A stretch of 64,000 nt of DNA. Source: Halonatronum saccharophilum DSM 13868. Lineage in GTDB: Bacteria > Bacillota > Halanaerobiia > Halobacteroidales > Halobacteroidaceae. The stretch lies in the NCBI RefSeq assembly GCF_000517025.1, contig NZ_KI912097.1, positions 453,688 to 517,687 on the forward strand, read 5' to 3'. The position numbers and the translations under genes are program-made. Below, piece by piece: positions 43,624-52,879 of the stretch; the stretch's first letter is position 1, and every line of letters begins with the position of its first letter. Under the pieces are notes generated by a model. That model saw only the letters and a program-made list of their open reading frames with translations, was not told the origin of the DNA and made no database searches.

Positions 43624-43889
43624 TGTTATTAATTAGAGGTGTTAATTTGATATTCCAATTTTATTATTATTTGATCTTGGTAAGAGTAATAGCTTCTTGG
43701 GTACAACCGCCAACTCATCATAAATTTATGAAAGATTTATTAAAGTTCACTTACAAGATGACAGAGCCGATTTTAGCTCCCTTTAGAGAACTTATTCCCT
43801 TAGGGCCAATTGATATTTCTCCAATAATAGCTCTTATTGTTTTGCAGATTATTAGAAGGGGATTGATTAATTTATTGATATATTTATAA
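43623..43889 (+). CDS. yggT: YggT-family membrane protein
   Basis: An 88-residue integral membrane protein with two hydrophobic segments and the conserved RVIASWVQPP motif in the first half. PILAPFRELIPLGPIDISPIIALIVLQIIRRGL is in the second. The GTG start overlaps the proC stop by one base, and AGGAGAG lies just upstream, so it is translationally coupled. YggT/YlmG proteins sit beside ylm and divIVA genes across Firmicutes and cyanobacteria and influence envelope or nucleoid organisation. The exact role is unknown. Confidence 0.9.
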   Translation: MLLIRGVNLIFQFYYYLILVRVIASWVQPPTHHKFMKDLLKFTYKMTEPILAPFRELIPLGPIDISPIIALIVLQIIRRGLINLLIYL

Positions 43890-43908
43890 ATATTTAGGAG
43901 TGATTTTT

Positions 43909-44697
43909 TTGCTAGATAAAGAAAAGATGCTTTCTCACATACAAGATAAGGATGACTTAATGGAGTTATCTAATATTTTAGATAAGGCAGAGTTGGCCCT
44001 TAAGAGGCATCAACCAGTATCAACTAATTTTTTAAATCCTTATCACTTACACTTAGCTAAGCCTATCCTAGAGAACATAGCTGATTTAAAGGTTATGGTC
44101 TTTGGTGGTTATAAGAGGGCTGAAAGGAATCGTATAGCCCTAATGCCAGATTATTATATAAATGATCTTGTTGATAGTCCTATAGCTCTCTTGAATATTA
44201 AAGGGCAGTTTAAGTTTCAAAGGGTTAGTCATAGAGACTTTTTAGGTGCCCTGCTTGGTTTAGGTATAAAAAGAGAGATGGTAGGTGATCTTCTTGTTAA
44301 TAAAGATGCATGCCAAGCTATAGTGGCAGAGGAGATCAAGGATTATATTATAATGAACTTAGATCAGGTTCATAAAATAGGTGTAAAGATAGAAGAGTTC
44401 TCTTTTGATAGGATTAATGTGGAGGAGGAGAAGGTTAAAATAATAAAAAGTACAGTGTCGTCATTAAGGTTAGATTCTGTAGCTAGTTCTGGCTTCTCTA
44501 CTTCCAGAAATAAGATGAGCAAAGAGATAGGACAAGGTAAGGTTAAAGTTAATTGGAAAGTTATAGATAATCCAGCTCACTCTATAGACTTGGATGATAT
44601 AATATCAATCCGGGGTAGAGGAAGGGTTGAGATCGATGAGGTTTTGGGTGAATCTAATCGCGGTAGAATCAAATTAAATCTAAAAAGGTATATTTAG
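43909..44697 (+). CDS. ylmH: YlmH-type S4 RNA-binding protein
   Basis: A 262-residue protein with an N-terminal YlmH domain (FLNPYHLHLAKPILENIADLKVMVFGGYKRAERNRIALMPDYY) and a C-terminal S4 domain (LRLDSVASSGFSTSRNKMSKEIGQGKVKVNWKV...DIISIRGRGRVEI). YlmH binds stalled ribosomal large subunits in Bacillus as a quality-control factor. TTG 43909 is chosen because AGGAG overlaps the earlier GTG 43900. Ends 11 bases before divIVA. Confidence 0.9.
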   Translation: MLDKEKMLSHIQDKDDLMELSNILDKAELALKRHQPVSTNFLNPYHLHLAKPILENIADLKVMVFGGYKRAERNRIALMPDYYINDLVDSPIALLNIKGQFKFQRVSHRDFLGALLGLGIKREMVGDLLVNKDACQAIVAEEIKDYIIMNLDQVHKIGVKIEEFSFDRINVEEEKVKIIKSTVSSLRLDSVASSGFSTSRNKMSKEIGQGKVKVNWKVIDNPAHSIDLDDIISIRGRGRVEIDEVLGESNRGRIKLNLKRYI

Positions 44698-44708
44698 GAG
44701 GGGTTAGA

Positions 44709-45272
44709 ATGTCTTTAAGACCAGATGACATATATAACAAAGAATTTAAGAAGAAATTAACAGGTGGTTATGATTCAAAAGAGGTAGATGATTTCTTAGA
44801 TTTAATTGCGACTTACTATGAAGAACTTTTTTCAAAAAATATCGACTTAAAAGCAGAGGTAGAAGATTTAGATAAGCAATTGCAACACTATAAGAATGAA
44901 GAAGGAAATTTACATCAAACATTAAAGAAGGTTCATAAGGTGTTTGAGTCAACAAGTGATAAAGCTAAAGAAGAAGCTGATAAGATTTTAGAAGAGGCAA
45001 GAGTTGAAAGAGATGAGCTTATTAGTAAAGCTCAGATAAAGGCTGATAACTTATTAGAAGAGGCTGAGAAAGAGGCACATAAAATATTAAAAGATGCAAA
45101 TGATAAGATAGTAGATAAAGAAGAGTACTATAAAGATTTATTAGAAAAAGAGAGATTGTTTAAACATAGGATAAGTTCTTTTTTAGAAGAGGGTATTGAT
45201 ACCTTAGGTGGTATGTTAAAAAAAGTAAATATTGAATTAGAGAAAGATGGAGAAAAACAAGAGGAAGAGTAA
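44709..45272 (+). CDS. divIVA: DivIVA-family cell division protein
   Basis: A 187-residue DivIVA protein. The N-terminal membrane-curvature domain reads LRPDDIYNKEFKKKLTGGYDSKEVDDFLDLIATYYEEL, with the conserved GY(D)xxEVDxFL signature. A long coiled coil fills the rest (residues ~35-175). DivIVA marks negatively curved membrane at septa and poles and recruits division or growth factors. GGAGGGG precedes the ATG. Last gene of the yggS-divIVA cluster. I saw no terminator hairpin immediately after it. Confidence 0.93.
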   Translation: MSLRPDDIYNKEFKKKLTGGYDSKEVDDFLDLIATYYEELFSKNIDLKAEVEDLDKQLQHYKNEEGNLHQTLKKVHKVFESTSDKAKEEADKILEEARVERDELISKAQIKADNLLEEAEKEAHKILKDANDKIVDKEEYYKDLLEKERLFKHRISSFLEEGIDTLGGMLKKVNIELEKDGEKQEEE

Positions 45273-45366
45273 TATTTGTAGGTTTAGATGGTATTTGTTT
45301 TGATAATTAATTTTTAATTATTAACTACTTAAGTATCAATTATAAATTGAAATTAAGGGGGTTGCT

Positions 45367-46071
45367 ATGAGGTTTGGTATTATTGGAGCTATGGAGATTG
45401 AAATTGAAAGATTAAAGAAGGGTATGGATATTGAAGAAGAGTTTAAGAAAGCTAATATGACCTTCTATTCAGGTAAACTAAAGGGTAAGAAGGTTGTATT
45501 AGTAAGGAGTGGTATCGGTAAGGTTAATGCTGCTGTCTGTACTCAAATTTTAATAGATGAATTTGAGATAGATAAGATTATCTTTACAGGAGTTGCAGGA
45601 GCAGTCGACCCCCAATTAGATGTCGGTGATATAGTCATATCAGAAGATGTAGTTCAACATGATGTAGATGTGACAGCTTTTGGGAGAGAACTTGGAGAGA
45701 TTCCTGAGTTGAATAGAGCATCCTTTAAGGCTGACAAGAACCTTGTTCAAATGGCTAAAGAGATAGGAGAGAAGGTTCTTAGTGAGGGTGGTGGTTCTAA
45801 AGTTAAGGTTGGTAGAGTCCTTTCGGGTGATCAGTTTATCTCTAATAATGACAAGGCCAAATGGTTGAGAGAAAAATTTTCTGGTTCTTGTACTGAGATG
45901 GAAGGGGCTTCTGTAGGGCAAGTTGCTTTCTTAAATAATATACCTTTTGTTATAATAAGGTCTATATCAGATAAAGCAGATGGTGAGGCTAATATCTCTT
46001 TTGATGAATTTCTTCCTTTAGCTGCGCGAAATTCTTACAATATAGTAAAGGGGATATTAGGAGAAATTTAA
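45367..46071 (+). CDS. mtnN: 5'-methylthioadenosine/S-adenosylhomocysteine nucleosidase
   Basis: A 234-residue MTA/SAH nucleosidase (Pfs) that removes adenine from MTA and SAH and so supports methionine salvage and AI-2 precursor formation. GIIGAMEIEIERLKKGM begins the domain. FTGVAGAVDPQLDVGDIVISEDVVQHDVDVTAFG is the core. CTEMEGASVGQVA binds ribose through the conserved Met-Glu, and RSISDKADGEA contains the catalytic Asp. A GGGGG site precedes the ATG. It lies between divIVA and ileS but has its own spacing, so it may be transcribed separately. Confidence 0.95.
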   Translation: MRFGIIGAMEIEIERLKKGMDIEEEFKKANMTFYSGKLKGKKVVLVRSGIGKVNAAVCTQILIDEFEIDKIIFTGVAGAVDPQLDVGDIVISEDVVQHDVDVTAFGRELGEIPELNRASFKADKNLVQMAKEIGEKVLSEGGGSKVKVGRVLSGDQFISNNDKAKWLREKFSGSCTEMEGASVGQVAFLNNIPFVIIRSISDKADGEANISFDEFLPLAARNSYNIVKGILGEI

Positions 46072-46090
46072 GGATCTTTTTTAATAAGGG

Positions 46091-46119
46091 TTGACTAAAT
46101 TGTTCTATTATATTATAAT
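46091..46119 (+). promoter_or_regulatory. ileS promoter
   Basis: TTGACT (46091) and TATAAT (46114) with a 17-base spacer, just before the T-box leader. Confidence 0.8.
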
Positions 46120-46126
46120 GAATTAC

Positions 46127-46385
46127 AAAATTATATAAAGAGTAAAAGCAAGGATAGAGGAGAGTAATTAAAGTGAAAGTTATAGCGAACTGGGGATGGT
46201 GGAAGCCTAGGGACTGAAATTTTAGTGAAGATCACCTCTTAGCTATTCTTCTGAAATTTTAAATTAGGAAGGATCGGTAAAGGCCGTTAACTTTTTTAAG
46301 TGAATGTATAATTAAGCTTATTATATATTAATTAGGGTGGTACCGCGAGAGACTCTCGTCCCTTACCAGGGATGAGGGTCTTTTT
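46127..46385 (+). promoter_or_regulatory. isoleucine T-box leader of ileS
   Basis: Stem I has the AGTGA turn and the distal GGGGATGGTGGAAGCC region. The specifier is ATC (46233-46235), an isoleucine codon, in GAAGATCACC. The antiterminator sequence AGGGTGGTACCGCG (46334-46347) pairs with the tRNA acceptor end. A terminator stem GACTCTCGTCCCT/AGGGATGAGGGTC with TTTTT follows (46352-46385). Uncharged tRNA-Ile would prevent termination and raise IleS. Confidence 0.95.
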
Positions 46386-46504
46386 GTAGTTAGGAATTAG
46401 GAATTGAGATTCCAGATTTTACAAAGGTTAAGTTTTTTATTAATGTGTTTTTGATCTTCAGCTGACAGCTGATAGCTTTTATAATAAAACAAGGAGTGTG
46501 GATG
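46386..46504 (+). repeat. post-T-box spacer with repeat relic
   Basis: Contains TAGTTAGGAATTAGGAATTG and CAGCTGACAGCTGATAGCTTTT, the AGCTGA repeat family, inserted between the T-box terminator and the ileS ribosome site AAGGAG (46491-46496). Confidence 0.45.
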
Positions 46505-49294
46505 ATGAGTTATAAAGATACTTTGAATTTACCTAAGACAGAGTTTTCAATGAGGGCCAACTTATCTAAAAAAGAGCCTAAGTTACAAAAAAAATGGGAA
46601 GAGAACAAGGTTTATGAGAAAGCATTAGAGAAGAGGGAAGGTGCTAAGCAGTTTATTTTACATGATGGGCCACCTTATGCCAATGGAGATATACACATCG
46701 GTCATGCTTTAAATAAGATATTAAAAGATGTTGTTACAAGGTATAATCATCTAAAAGGTTTCCAAGCCCCTTATGTACCAGGATGGGATACCCATGGATT
46801 GCCTATTGAAAATAAGGTAACCAAAGAGTTAGGTGATAAATTTAAAGATTTAAGTATCTCTGAAGTAAGAGAAGAGTGTAAAGATTATGCTTTAGGTTAT
46901 GTAGAAAGACAGAAAGAACAATTTAAAAGACTGGGTGTTTGGGGAGATTGGGATAATCCATATATTACTTTAAACCCTGAATATGAAGCCAAACAGATTG
47001 ATGTATTTGGTAAGATGGCCTTAAAAGGACTTCTATACCAAGGTTTAAAGCCGGTACACTGGTGTACTAGCTGTGGTACTGCTTTAGCTGAAGCAGAGAT
47101 TGAGTATGATGATAGAAGAGGGCCATCTATTTTTGTTAAGTTTCCCGTAAAGGATGGTAAAGTATTAGGAGGAGAAGAATTAACTAGCGATGATTATGTA
47201 GTTATCTGGACTACTACTCCTTGGACAATTCCTTCTAACTTGGCCATATCCGTCCATCCAGACTTCGAGTATGTAATAGTTGAAACTGAAGAAGATAGAG
47301 TAGTAGTTGCAAAAGAATTAGCAGATAAGGTGATGGATATCTGTGGTATTGAAGATTATTCAATAGTAGCTGAGTTTAAAGGTGAAGATTTGGAAGGAGT
47401 TAATTGTAAACATCCTTTCTATGATAGAGAATCTAAGTTAATTCTAGGAGACCATGTTACTTTAGAACAAGGTTCTGGTTGTGTACATACTGCACCAGGC
47501 CATGGTCATGATGACTATGTTATCTGTCAACAATATGATATAGATGTATTTGCTCCTATGGATGATAATGGATGCTTTACAGAAGAAGCTGGAGAAGATT
47601 TTGAGGGGGTTTACTATGATGACGCCAACATTATTGTAACAGATCTTTTGAAGAAGGATAACCTTCTAATGAATCTAAACTTCATTGATCACTCCTATCC
47701 GCATTGTTGGAGATGTAAGGAGCCAGTAATCTTTAGAGCTACTGAGCAATGGTTTGCTTCTGTTGAAGATATCAAAGACGAAGCTTTAGAAGCTATTAGC
47801 AAGGTAGATTGGTACCCGGAGTGGGGAGAGAAGAGAATCGGTAATATGATCGAAAATAGAACTGATTGGTGTATATCTAGACAGAGAGTTTGGGGTGTTC
47901 CAATTCCTATCTTTTATTGTCAGGACTGTGGAGATCCTTTAGTAACTGAAGAGACTATTGAGACTGTAAAGGAGTTATTTGCTAAAGAAGGGTCAGGGGT
48001 TTGGTATGAGTTAGATGCAAGTCAAATTTTAGCATCTGGAACTAAGTGTGAGTCTTGTGGTGGAGAAGAATTTGATAAAGAATCGGATATTATGGACGTT
48101 TGGTTTGATTCTGGAGCAAGCCATGCTGCTGTCTTAGAGAATTATGATATCTTGGATAGACCTGCTGATCTTTATTTAGAGGGTACTGACCAGTACCGTG
48201 GTTGGTTTAACTCTTCATTACTAACTTCTATTGCTGCAAGGGGTGAAGCGCCTTATAAAGCAGTTGTAACCAACGGATTTACTGTTGATAAAAAAGGTAA
48301 GAAGATGTCAAAATCAGTAGGTAATGTAGTATCACCACATGATATCATTAAACAATATGGTGCTGATATCTTGAGGTTATGGGTTGCTTCTTCTAACTTT
48401 AAAGAGGATGTTAGAGTCTCCGATAAGATATTAAAGGAGAACTCTGAGGTTTATCGTAGAATCAGAAATACTTCTAGGTATATATTAGGCAATTTATATG
48501 ACTTTGATCCAGTAAAAGATAAAGTCGATTCTAAAGATATGACTGAATTAGATAGATGGGTGCTATTAAAGCTAGAGAAGCTTGTTAAAGAGATTGAAGA
48601 GGCCTATGATGCTTATGAGTACCATAGAATCTATCATGGTGTTCATAACTTCTGTACAGTTGAATTGAGCTCCTTTTATATGGATGTACTAAAAGATAGA
48701 CTTTATACTCTAGAAGAGGATAGCCTTATCCGTAAATCTGGTCAAACAGCAATGTATGAAATTCTAACTACATTGATTAAGGTTGTTGCTCCAATATTAG
48801 TTCATACTGCAGAAGAAGTTTGGGATCATTTACCTGGAGAAGGAAAAGAAGAGAGTATCTTTTTGGAGGATTGGCCAGAATTTAAAGAGTCTTATTTAGA
48901 TGAAAGTTTAGAGTTTAAATTCGATGAATTTTTAGCAATAAGAAAGGATGTATCTAAAGCATTAGAGTTGGCCCGTAAGGATAAAGTAATTGGTCACTCT
49001 TTAGATGCTTCTGTAAAGATATATGCTTCTGATAAAGAGTATAATTTCTTGAATAAATTTGATGACTTGAAAGAGTTATTTATAGTATCAAGGGTGGAGG
49101 TAGCTTCTATAGATGTGTTAGAAAAAGGAGAAGAAGAGATTTATCCTGGAAAAGAGAGAAATATTAAAGTTGGTATCTCACAAGCACCTGGAGATAAATG
49201 TGATCGCTGTTGGAACTATAGTGAAGGTATAGGAGATAGTGAAAATCATCCAAAGATATGCCCAAGGTGTTTAGAAGTAGTAAGTAAATTATAA
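46505..49294 (+). CDS. ileS: isoleucyl-tRNA synthetase
   Basis: A 929-residue class I synthetase. The HIGH motif is in [16 protein letters not shown], and KMSKS is in [14 protein letters not shown]. The editing CP1 domain occupies roughly residues 190-400. The zinc-binding C-terminus [13 protein letters not shown]...[12 protein letters not shown] has its four cysteines. This is the bacterial (mupirocin-sensitive type) architecture with a C-terminal zinc domain. ATG 46505 gives 8-base spacing from AAGGAG; ATG 46502 and GTG 46496 are alternatives. Controlled by the T-box upstream. Confidence 0.97.
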   Translation: MSYKDTLNLPKTEFSMRANLSKKEPKLQKKWEENKVYEKALEKREGAKQFILHDGPPYANGDIHIGHALNKILKDVVTRYNHLKGFQAPYVPGWDTHGLPIENKVTKELGDKFKDLSISEVREECKDYALGYVERQKEQFKRLGVWGDWDNPYITLNPEYEAKQIDVFGKMALKGLLYQGLKPVHWCTSCGTALAEAEIEYDDRRGPSIFVKFPVKDGKVLGGEELTSDDYVVIWTTTPWTIPSNLAISVHPDFEYVIVETEEDRVVVAKELADKVMDICGIEDYSIVAEFKGEDLEGVNCKHPFYDRESKLILGDHVTLEQGSGCVHTAPGHGHDDYVICQQYDIDVFAPMDDNGCFTEEAGEDFEGVYYDDANIIVTDLLKKDNLLMNLNFIDHSYPHCWRCKEPVIFRATEQWFASVEDIKDEALEAISKVDWYPEWGEKRIGNMIENRTDWCISRQRVWGVPIPIFYCQDCGDPLVTEETIETVKELFAKEGSGVWYELDASQILASGTKCESCGGEEFDKESDIMDVWFDSGASHAAVLENYDILDRPADLYLEGTDQYRGWFNSSLLTSIAARGEAPYKAVVTNGFTVDKKGKKMSKSVGNVVSPHDIIKQYGADILRLWVASSNFKEDVRVSDKILKENSEVYRRIRNTSRYILGNLYDFDPVKDKVDSKDMTELDRWVLLKLEKLVKEIEEAYDAYEYHRIYHGVHNFCTVELSSFYMDVLKDRLYTLEEDSLIRKSGQTAMYEILTTLIKVVAPILVHTAEEVWDHLPGEGKEESIFLEDWPEFKESYLDESLEFKFDEFLAIRKDVSKALELARKDKVIGHSLDASVKIYASDKEYNFLNKFDDLKELFIVSRVEVASIDVLEKGEEEIYPGKERNIKVGISQAPGDKCDRCWNYSEGIGDSENHPKICPRCLEVVSKL

Positions 49295-49340
49295 ATAAAA
49301 AAGACCTAGAATTGATATCAATTCTAGGTCTTTTTTATTT
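49293..49340. terminator. 48-bp perfect palindromic terminator after ileS
   Basis: Arms AAATAAAAAAGACCTAGAAT plus TGAT match exactly across the centre GATATC, with A-run left and T-run right. Overlaps the ileS stop codon. Confidence 0.9.
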
Positions 49341-49511
49341 AGTGGTTAATTTTTTATAAATTAAATATTAGAATATATTTAATGACTAAGAAGGTATTTA
49401 TCTATTTTTAGTGAATTATATAGACTGTAAAAGGATTTTCTGGCATTAATATAGGTTTAATATAGTATAATTAATTAATCATATAAAAAGTAAAAAGGGG
49501 GGGAGAATTAA

Positions 49512-51035
49512 ATGTTAAATGTTTTTTATTTGTTGCTTATAGTAATACCGATTTTAGTTATTCTTTTTTATTCTTTATTTAATTTAGACCAACATCAATC
49601 TAAGTTGATAAGGTCAATTGCTTTGCTATTAATATTGCTAATATATAAGTCTTTTTTTGGTGATCTGAGTATATTTACTATATATTCATATATGGTTATA
49701 AGTATTTTAGTAGGTGGAATAAAAGGTGGGATAGTGTCTTTATTATTTTCCCTCCTTTTTGTGTTTTTATATCAATGGAACTTTATTCATATTGTATATT
49801 TTGTGGTTATCCTATTAATTGGGGGAGATATATACTATAAGGTGGAATCAGGTCTAAAAAAGAATATTGCATTGAATTTGAATTTAGCCGGGCAAATTAA
49901 GGAGTTAAGAGTACTAAGAGAAACCAGTGCTATATTGCAGGGTACATTAGAATTAAATAAGGTTTTGCAGATAATAATATCATCAATAACTGCAGGTTAT
50001 GGTCTAGGATTTAACCGAGCTATATTATTTTTAGTAGATGAGGGTAAAATAAAGGGAGAGCTTGGGATTGGCCCATTAACCAGGCAAGAAGGTTTACAGA
50101 CATGGCAGAATGTAGCGGCTAACAAGATAAATTTAGAAGATATGATATCTATTCAAGAGGAGTTAGAATTAAGTGATAAGAGATTAAATGATATTGTTAA
50201 AGAGATATCAATTGACTTAGGAAATAATAATATTGCAACAAAAGTAATAGAGGAGATGATCCCTTATAATATAAGTACTATTAACCCAGATGATAAGTTT
50301 CAAGTTCAATTAGCAGCTAAACTTAATATGGGCTCCTTTGCCTTAGTACCATTAATTGTTAAAGGTAAGACTATTGGATTAATTTCGGTAGATAACATAG
50401 CAAATCAAAGAAAAATAACTTATAAAAAGATAGATTCTTTAATGCCTTTTGCCAATCAAGCTGCTTTAGCGATAGAGAATGCTAGACTTCATAAGTTAAA
50501 AGAGGATATGGCAATCAAGGATAATTTAACAGGGCTATATAACCAGAGATACTTTCAAATTAGCTTGGAGGAAAAAATAGAGGAATCTAAGAACTTGGAG
50601 AAGCCTATGGCGCTGTTAATGATTGATATAGATTACTTTAAAGTTTATAATGATAATAATGGTCATCCCTTGGGCAATGAATCTTTAGTTAAGTTAGCTA
50701 AGATATTAGATGATAGTGTAAGAGATGATGATATAGTATGCAGATTTGGAGGCGAAGAATTTGCTATAATATTGCCTAATGTATCAGAAGAGTTAGCTTT
50801 AGTTATTGCTCAAAGAGTTAGAGAGAGGGTCTTTAAAACAGAGTTTAAGAAAGAGCAGACTCAGCCAAATGGTAGTGTTACTATCAGTACAGGTATTGGA
50901 ATTTTTCCTGAAGACGCTAAAACTGATCGTGAGTTATTAAATGTTGCTGATGAAGCTCTCTATTATGCCAAAAATTCAGGGAGAAATAATGTAAAGACTT
51001 ATAAGGAATACTTAAGTGGCAGAAGGGAGGGTTAA
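49512..51035 (+). CDS. membrane GAF-GGDEF diguanylate cyclase
   Basis: A 507-residue protein. Residues 1-107 hold about five hydrophobic segments. A GAF-like sensor domain follows (~130-320, ending MPFANQAALAIENARLHKL). A GGDEF domain (~335-500) has the active site CRFGGEEFAIILP. RDDD five residues before GGEEF is a potential inhibitory I-site. DIDYFKVYNDNNGHPLGNESL is the substrate region, with NDNNGH rather than ND..GH as usual. It should make c-di-GMP at the membrane. Preceded by GGGGGGGAG. It shares a short junction with the next gene. Confidence 0.92.
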   Translation: MLNVFYLLLIVIPILVILFYSLFNLDQHQSKLIRSIALLLILLIYKSFFGDLSIFTIYSYMVISILVGGIKGGIVSLLFSLLFVFLYQWNFIHIVYFVVILLIGGDIYYKVESGLKKNIALNLNLAGQIKELRVLRETSAILQGTLELNKVLQIIISSITAGYGLGFNRAILFLVDEGKIKGELGIGPLTRQEGLQTWQNVAANKINLEDMISIQEELELSDKRLNDIVKEISIDLGNNNIATKVIEEMIPYNISTINPDDKFQVQLAAKLNMGSFALVPLIVKGKTIGLISVDNIANQRKITYKKIDSLMPFANQAALAIENARLHKLKEDMAIKDNLTGLYNQRYFQISLEEKIEESKNLEKPMALLMIDIDYFKVYNDNNGHPLGNESLVKLAKILDDSVRDDDIVCRFGGEEFAIILPNVSEELALVIAQRVRERVFKTEFKKEQTQPNGSVTISTGIGIFPEDAKTDRELLNVADEALYYAKNSGRNNVKTYKEYLSGRREG

Positions 51036-51036
51036 T

Positions 51037-51522
51037 ATGTCGACACATACAATAAATATAGCTATGTTAATTTATTTATTAGTATTAATCTTTTTTGCTG
51101 AAAAAATTTATTTTATCACCTTATCCGTTCTAGCTAAGAGAAGGCTTAAGAAATTAGGATATGAGTTAAGTGAATTAGAGTTCTCCTTTGAACAGATAAG
51201 CTATTTGGTTGCAACACCAAGTAGCAACTGTGACTTTTGTAATCTGTCAATTGATAGATACAAGGTTGAAAAGGCTAAGGCTTGTCCCTTTAATCCGGCA
51301 AGTTTTGCTTTGAAAATTTATGCAAAAATGCCCGATGGTGAGGACAAATTACTAGCTATTTTAGATAAGGAGAGGTTTCCGGTTCCAATTTTAGATACAT
51401 TACTTTATTATAAAAAGATTAACCAAAGGGACTATGATATTTTAATTTCTTACTTATTTTCTCATTATAATACTCATCAATTAATTGTGCAAGAGGTTAG
51501 AGAGAGGCTTATAGAAAGGTAA
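51037..51522 (+). CDS. membrane-anchored protein of unknown function with CxxC
   Basis: A 161-residue protein with an N-terminal membrane segment (residues ~8-26, AMLIYLLVLIFFAEKIYFI) and a cytoplasmic remainder. The segment CDFCNLSIDRYKVEKAKACPFNP has a CxxC and a third cysteine that could bind metal. ATG 51037 with GGGAGGG is preferred over an in-frame start inside the upstream gene. It starts 1 base after the cyclase stop, so the two are cotranscribed. It might be a partner of the cyclase or belong to the remA block. I do not recognise the family. Confidence 0.6.
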   Translation: MSTHTINIAMLIYLLVLIFFAEKIYFITLSVLAKRRLKKLGYELSELEFSFEQISYLVATPSSNCDFCNLSIDRYKVEKAKACPFNPASFALKIYAKMPDGEDKLLAILDKERFPVPILDTLLYYKKINQRDYDILISYLFSHYNTHQLIVQEVRERLIER

Positions 51523-51778
51523 TTTTATAATAAATTTCTTGCAAATAATATTGTATATATGATATATTATAAACTAGTCTATAGTTAAAAGATTTAATTA
51601 TAAGAGATAGATTTATAAAAAAATATCATAAAATCAGTGTTAAGGCTTGGGGTATGGATTGATTCTATCATTCTTTAAATCTTAATTAAGAAGAGTTAAC
51701 CTAAAACTTTCATAGATGAGTAGAAGAGGGTTAGTATGTATTATTTATCTGAAGTAATTAATTAAAGGAGGAGTTAAA

Positions 51779-52024
51779 ATGAGTATTAAGTTGATTAATA
51801 TTGGCTTTGGGAATATAGTAGCAGCTAATAGAATTATTGCTATTGTAAGTCCAGAGTCTGCACCGATTAAAAGGATTATTCAAGATGCAAGAGATAGGGG
51901 TATGTTAATTGATGCAACTTATGGGCGTAGAACTAGAGCTGTAGTGATTGCTGATAGTGATCATATTATATTATCGGCTGTACAACCAGAGACAGTTTCA
52001 CAAAGACTAGTAGATGATGAATAA
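51779..52024 (+). CDS. remA: extracellular matrix regulator RemA (DUF370)
   Basis: An 81-residue RemA/DUF370 protein: [29 protein letters not shown] and [32 protein letters not shown] are family hallmarks. In Bacillus it is a ring-shaped DNA-binding activator of matrix and osmoprotection genes. It stands directly before gmk and rpoZ, the usual order (remA-gmk-rpoZ-coaBC) in Firmicutes. AAAGGAGGAG precedes the ATG. The 250 bases upstream are AT-rich without a recognisable RNA element. Confidence 0.95.
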   Translation: MSIKLINIGFGNIVAANRIIAIVSPESAPIKRIIQDARDRGMLIDATYGRRTRAVVIADSDHIILSAVQPETVSQRLVDDE

Positions 52025-52053
52025 AAAGTTTGGGGTTAGGGGGAATAGTAATA

Positions 52054-52638
52054 ATGTTAAATTCTAAGAATAATAAAGGTAACTTAATAGTTTTATCTGG
52101 TCCCTCTGCAGTAGGAAAAGGAACAGTGTTGAGGAGTTTATTGCAGGATTATAATGATATCTCATATTCAGTATCTGCTACCACTCGTAAGCCAAGAGAA
52201 GGTGAAGTAGATGGGATAGACTACTTCTTTATGTCCAAGGATAAATTTAAAAATTTAGTTGATGATGGTGAATTTATTGAGTGGGCTAAAGTACATAATA
52301 ATTATTACGGGACACCTAAGAACTATGTAAAGGAGACTTTAGCAAAAGGAAAAGATGTTATTCTTGAAATTGATATACAAGGAGCTAAGCAGGTTAGAGA
52401 TAACTTTAGTGGAGGGGTCTTTGTCTTTTTAGCCCCACCGTCTTTAGAAGATCTAAAGGATAGGATCACTAAAAGAGGAACTGAAAGTGATAGTGTAATA
52501 GATTTGAGGATGGAGAATGCAACCAAAGAATTAGAAGAAGCTAAAAATTATGATTATTTAATAGTGAATGATGAAGTAGATAGAGCAGTGGATAAATTAA
52601 GGTCGGTTATTATTGCTCAAAGGTGTATGATAAAATAA
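52054..52638 (+). CDS. gmk: guanylate kinase
   Basis: A 194-residue kinase converting GMP to GDP. The P-loop is LIVLSGPSAVGKGTVLRSLL, and the GMP-binding region is SVSATTRKPREGEVDGIDYFF. EWAKVHNNYYGTPK and VILEIDIQGAKQVR complete the fold. ATG 52054 with AGGGGGA upstream is preferred over TTG 52030. It lies in the remA-gmk-rpoZ-coaBC operon. Standard length. Confidence 0.96.
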   Translation: MLNSKNNKGNLIVLSGPSAVGKGTVLRSLLQDYNDISYSVSATTRKPREGEVDGIDYFFMSKDKFKNLVDDGEFIEWAKVHNNYYGTPKNYVKETLAKGKDVILEIDIQGAKQVRDNFSGGVFVFLAPPSLEDLKDRITKRGTESDSVIDLRMENATKELEEAKNYDYLIVNDEVDRAVDKLRSVIIAQRCMIK

Positions 52639-52670
52639 ATTTTTATAATTTGTTAGGGAGGTTTTAAAAA

Positions 52671-52871
52671 ATGTTAGCTTATCCTGATATGAATGATCTA
52701 GTAGATAGATGTGGATCTGCTTTTACTGCAATTATTATAGCAGCTAAAAGAGCAAGAAAGATAAATGATGGGGAAGATGAGGTTTTAGAAGAGTATCAAG
52801 GCGCTAAAGATGTTTCTAAAGCTTTAGAAGAGGTTGTTGCAGGTAAATTGCGTCCTATTAATGAGGAGTAG
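52671..52871 (+). CDS. rpoZ: RNA polymerase omega subunit
   Basis: A 66-residue omega subunit that helps assemble the beta' subunit. MNDLVDRCGSAFTAIIIAAKRARKIND matches the conserved core (the usual RYxLVxxxAKRAR pattern), and SKALEEVVAGKLRP is the typical C-terminus. GGGAGG precedes the ATG. Located between gmk and coaBC as in most Firmicutes. Confidence 0.93.
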   Translation: MLAYPDMNDLVDRCGSAFTAIIIAAKRARKINDGEDEVLEEYQGAKDVSKALEEVVAGKLRPINEE

Positions 52872-52879
52872 GTTATACT

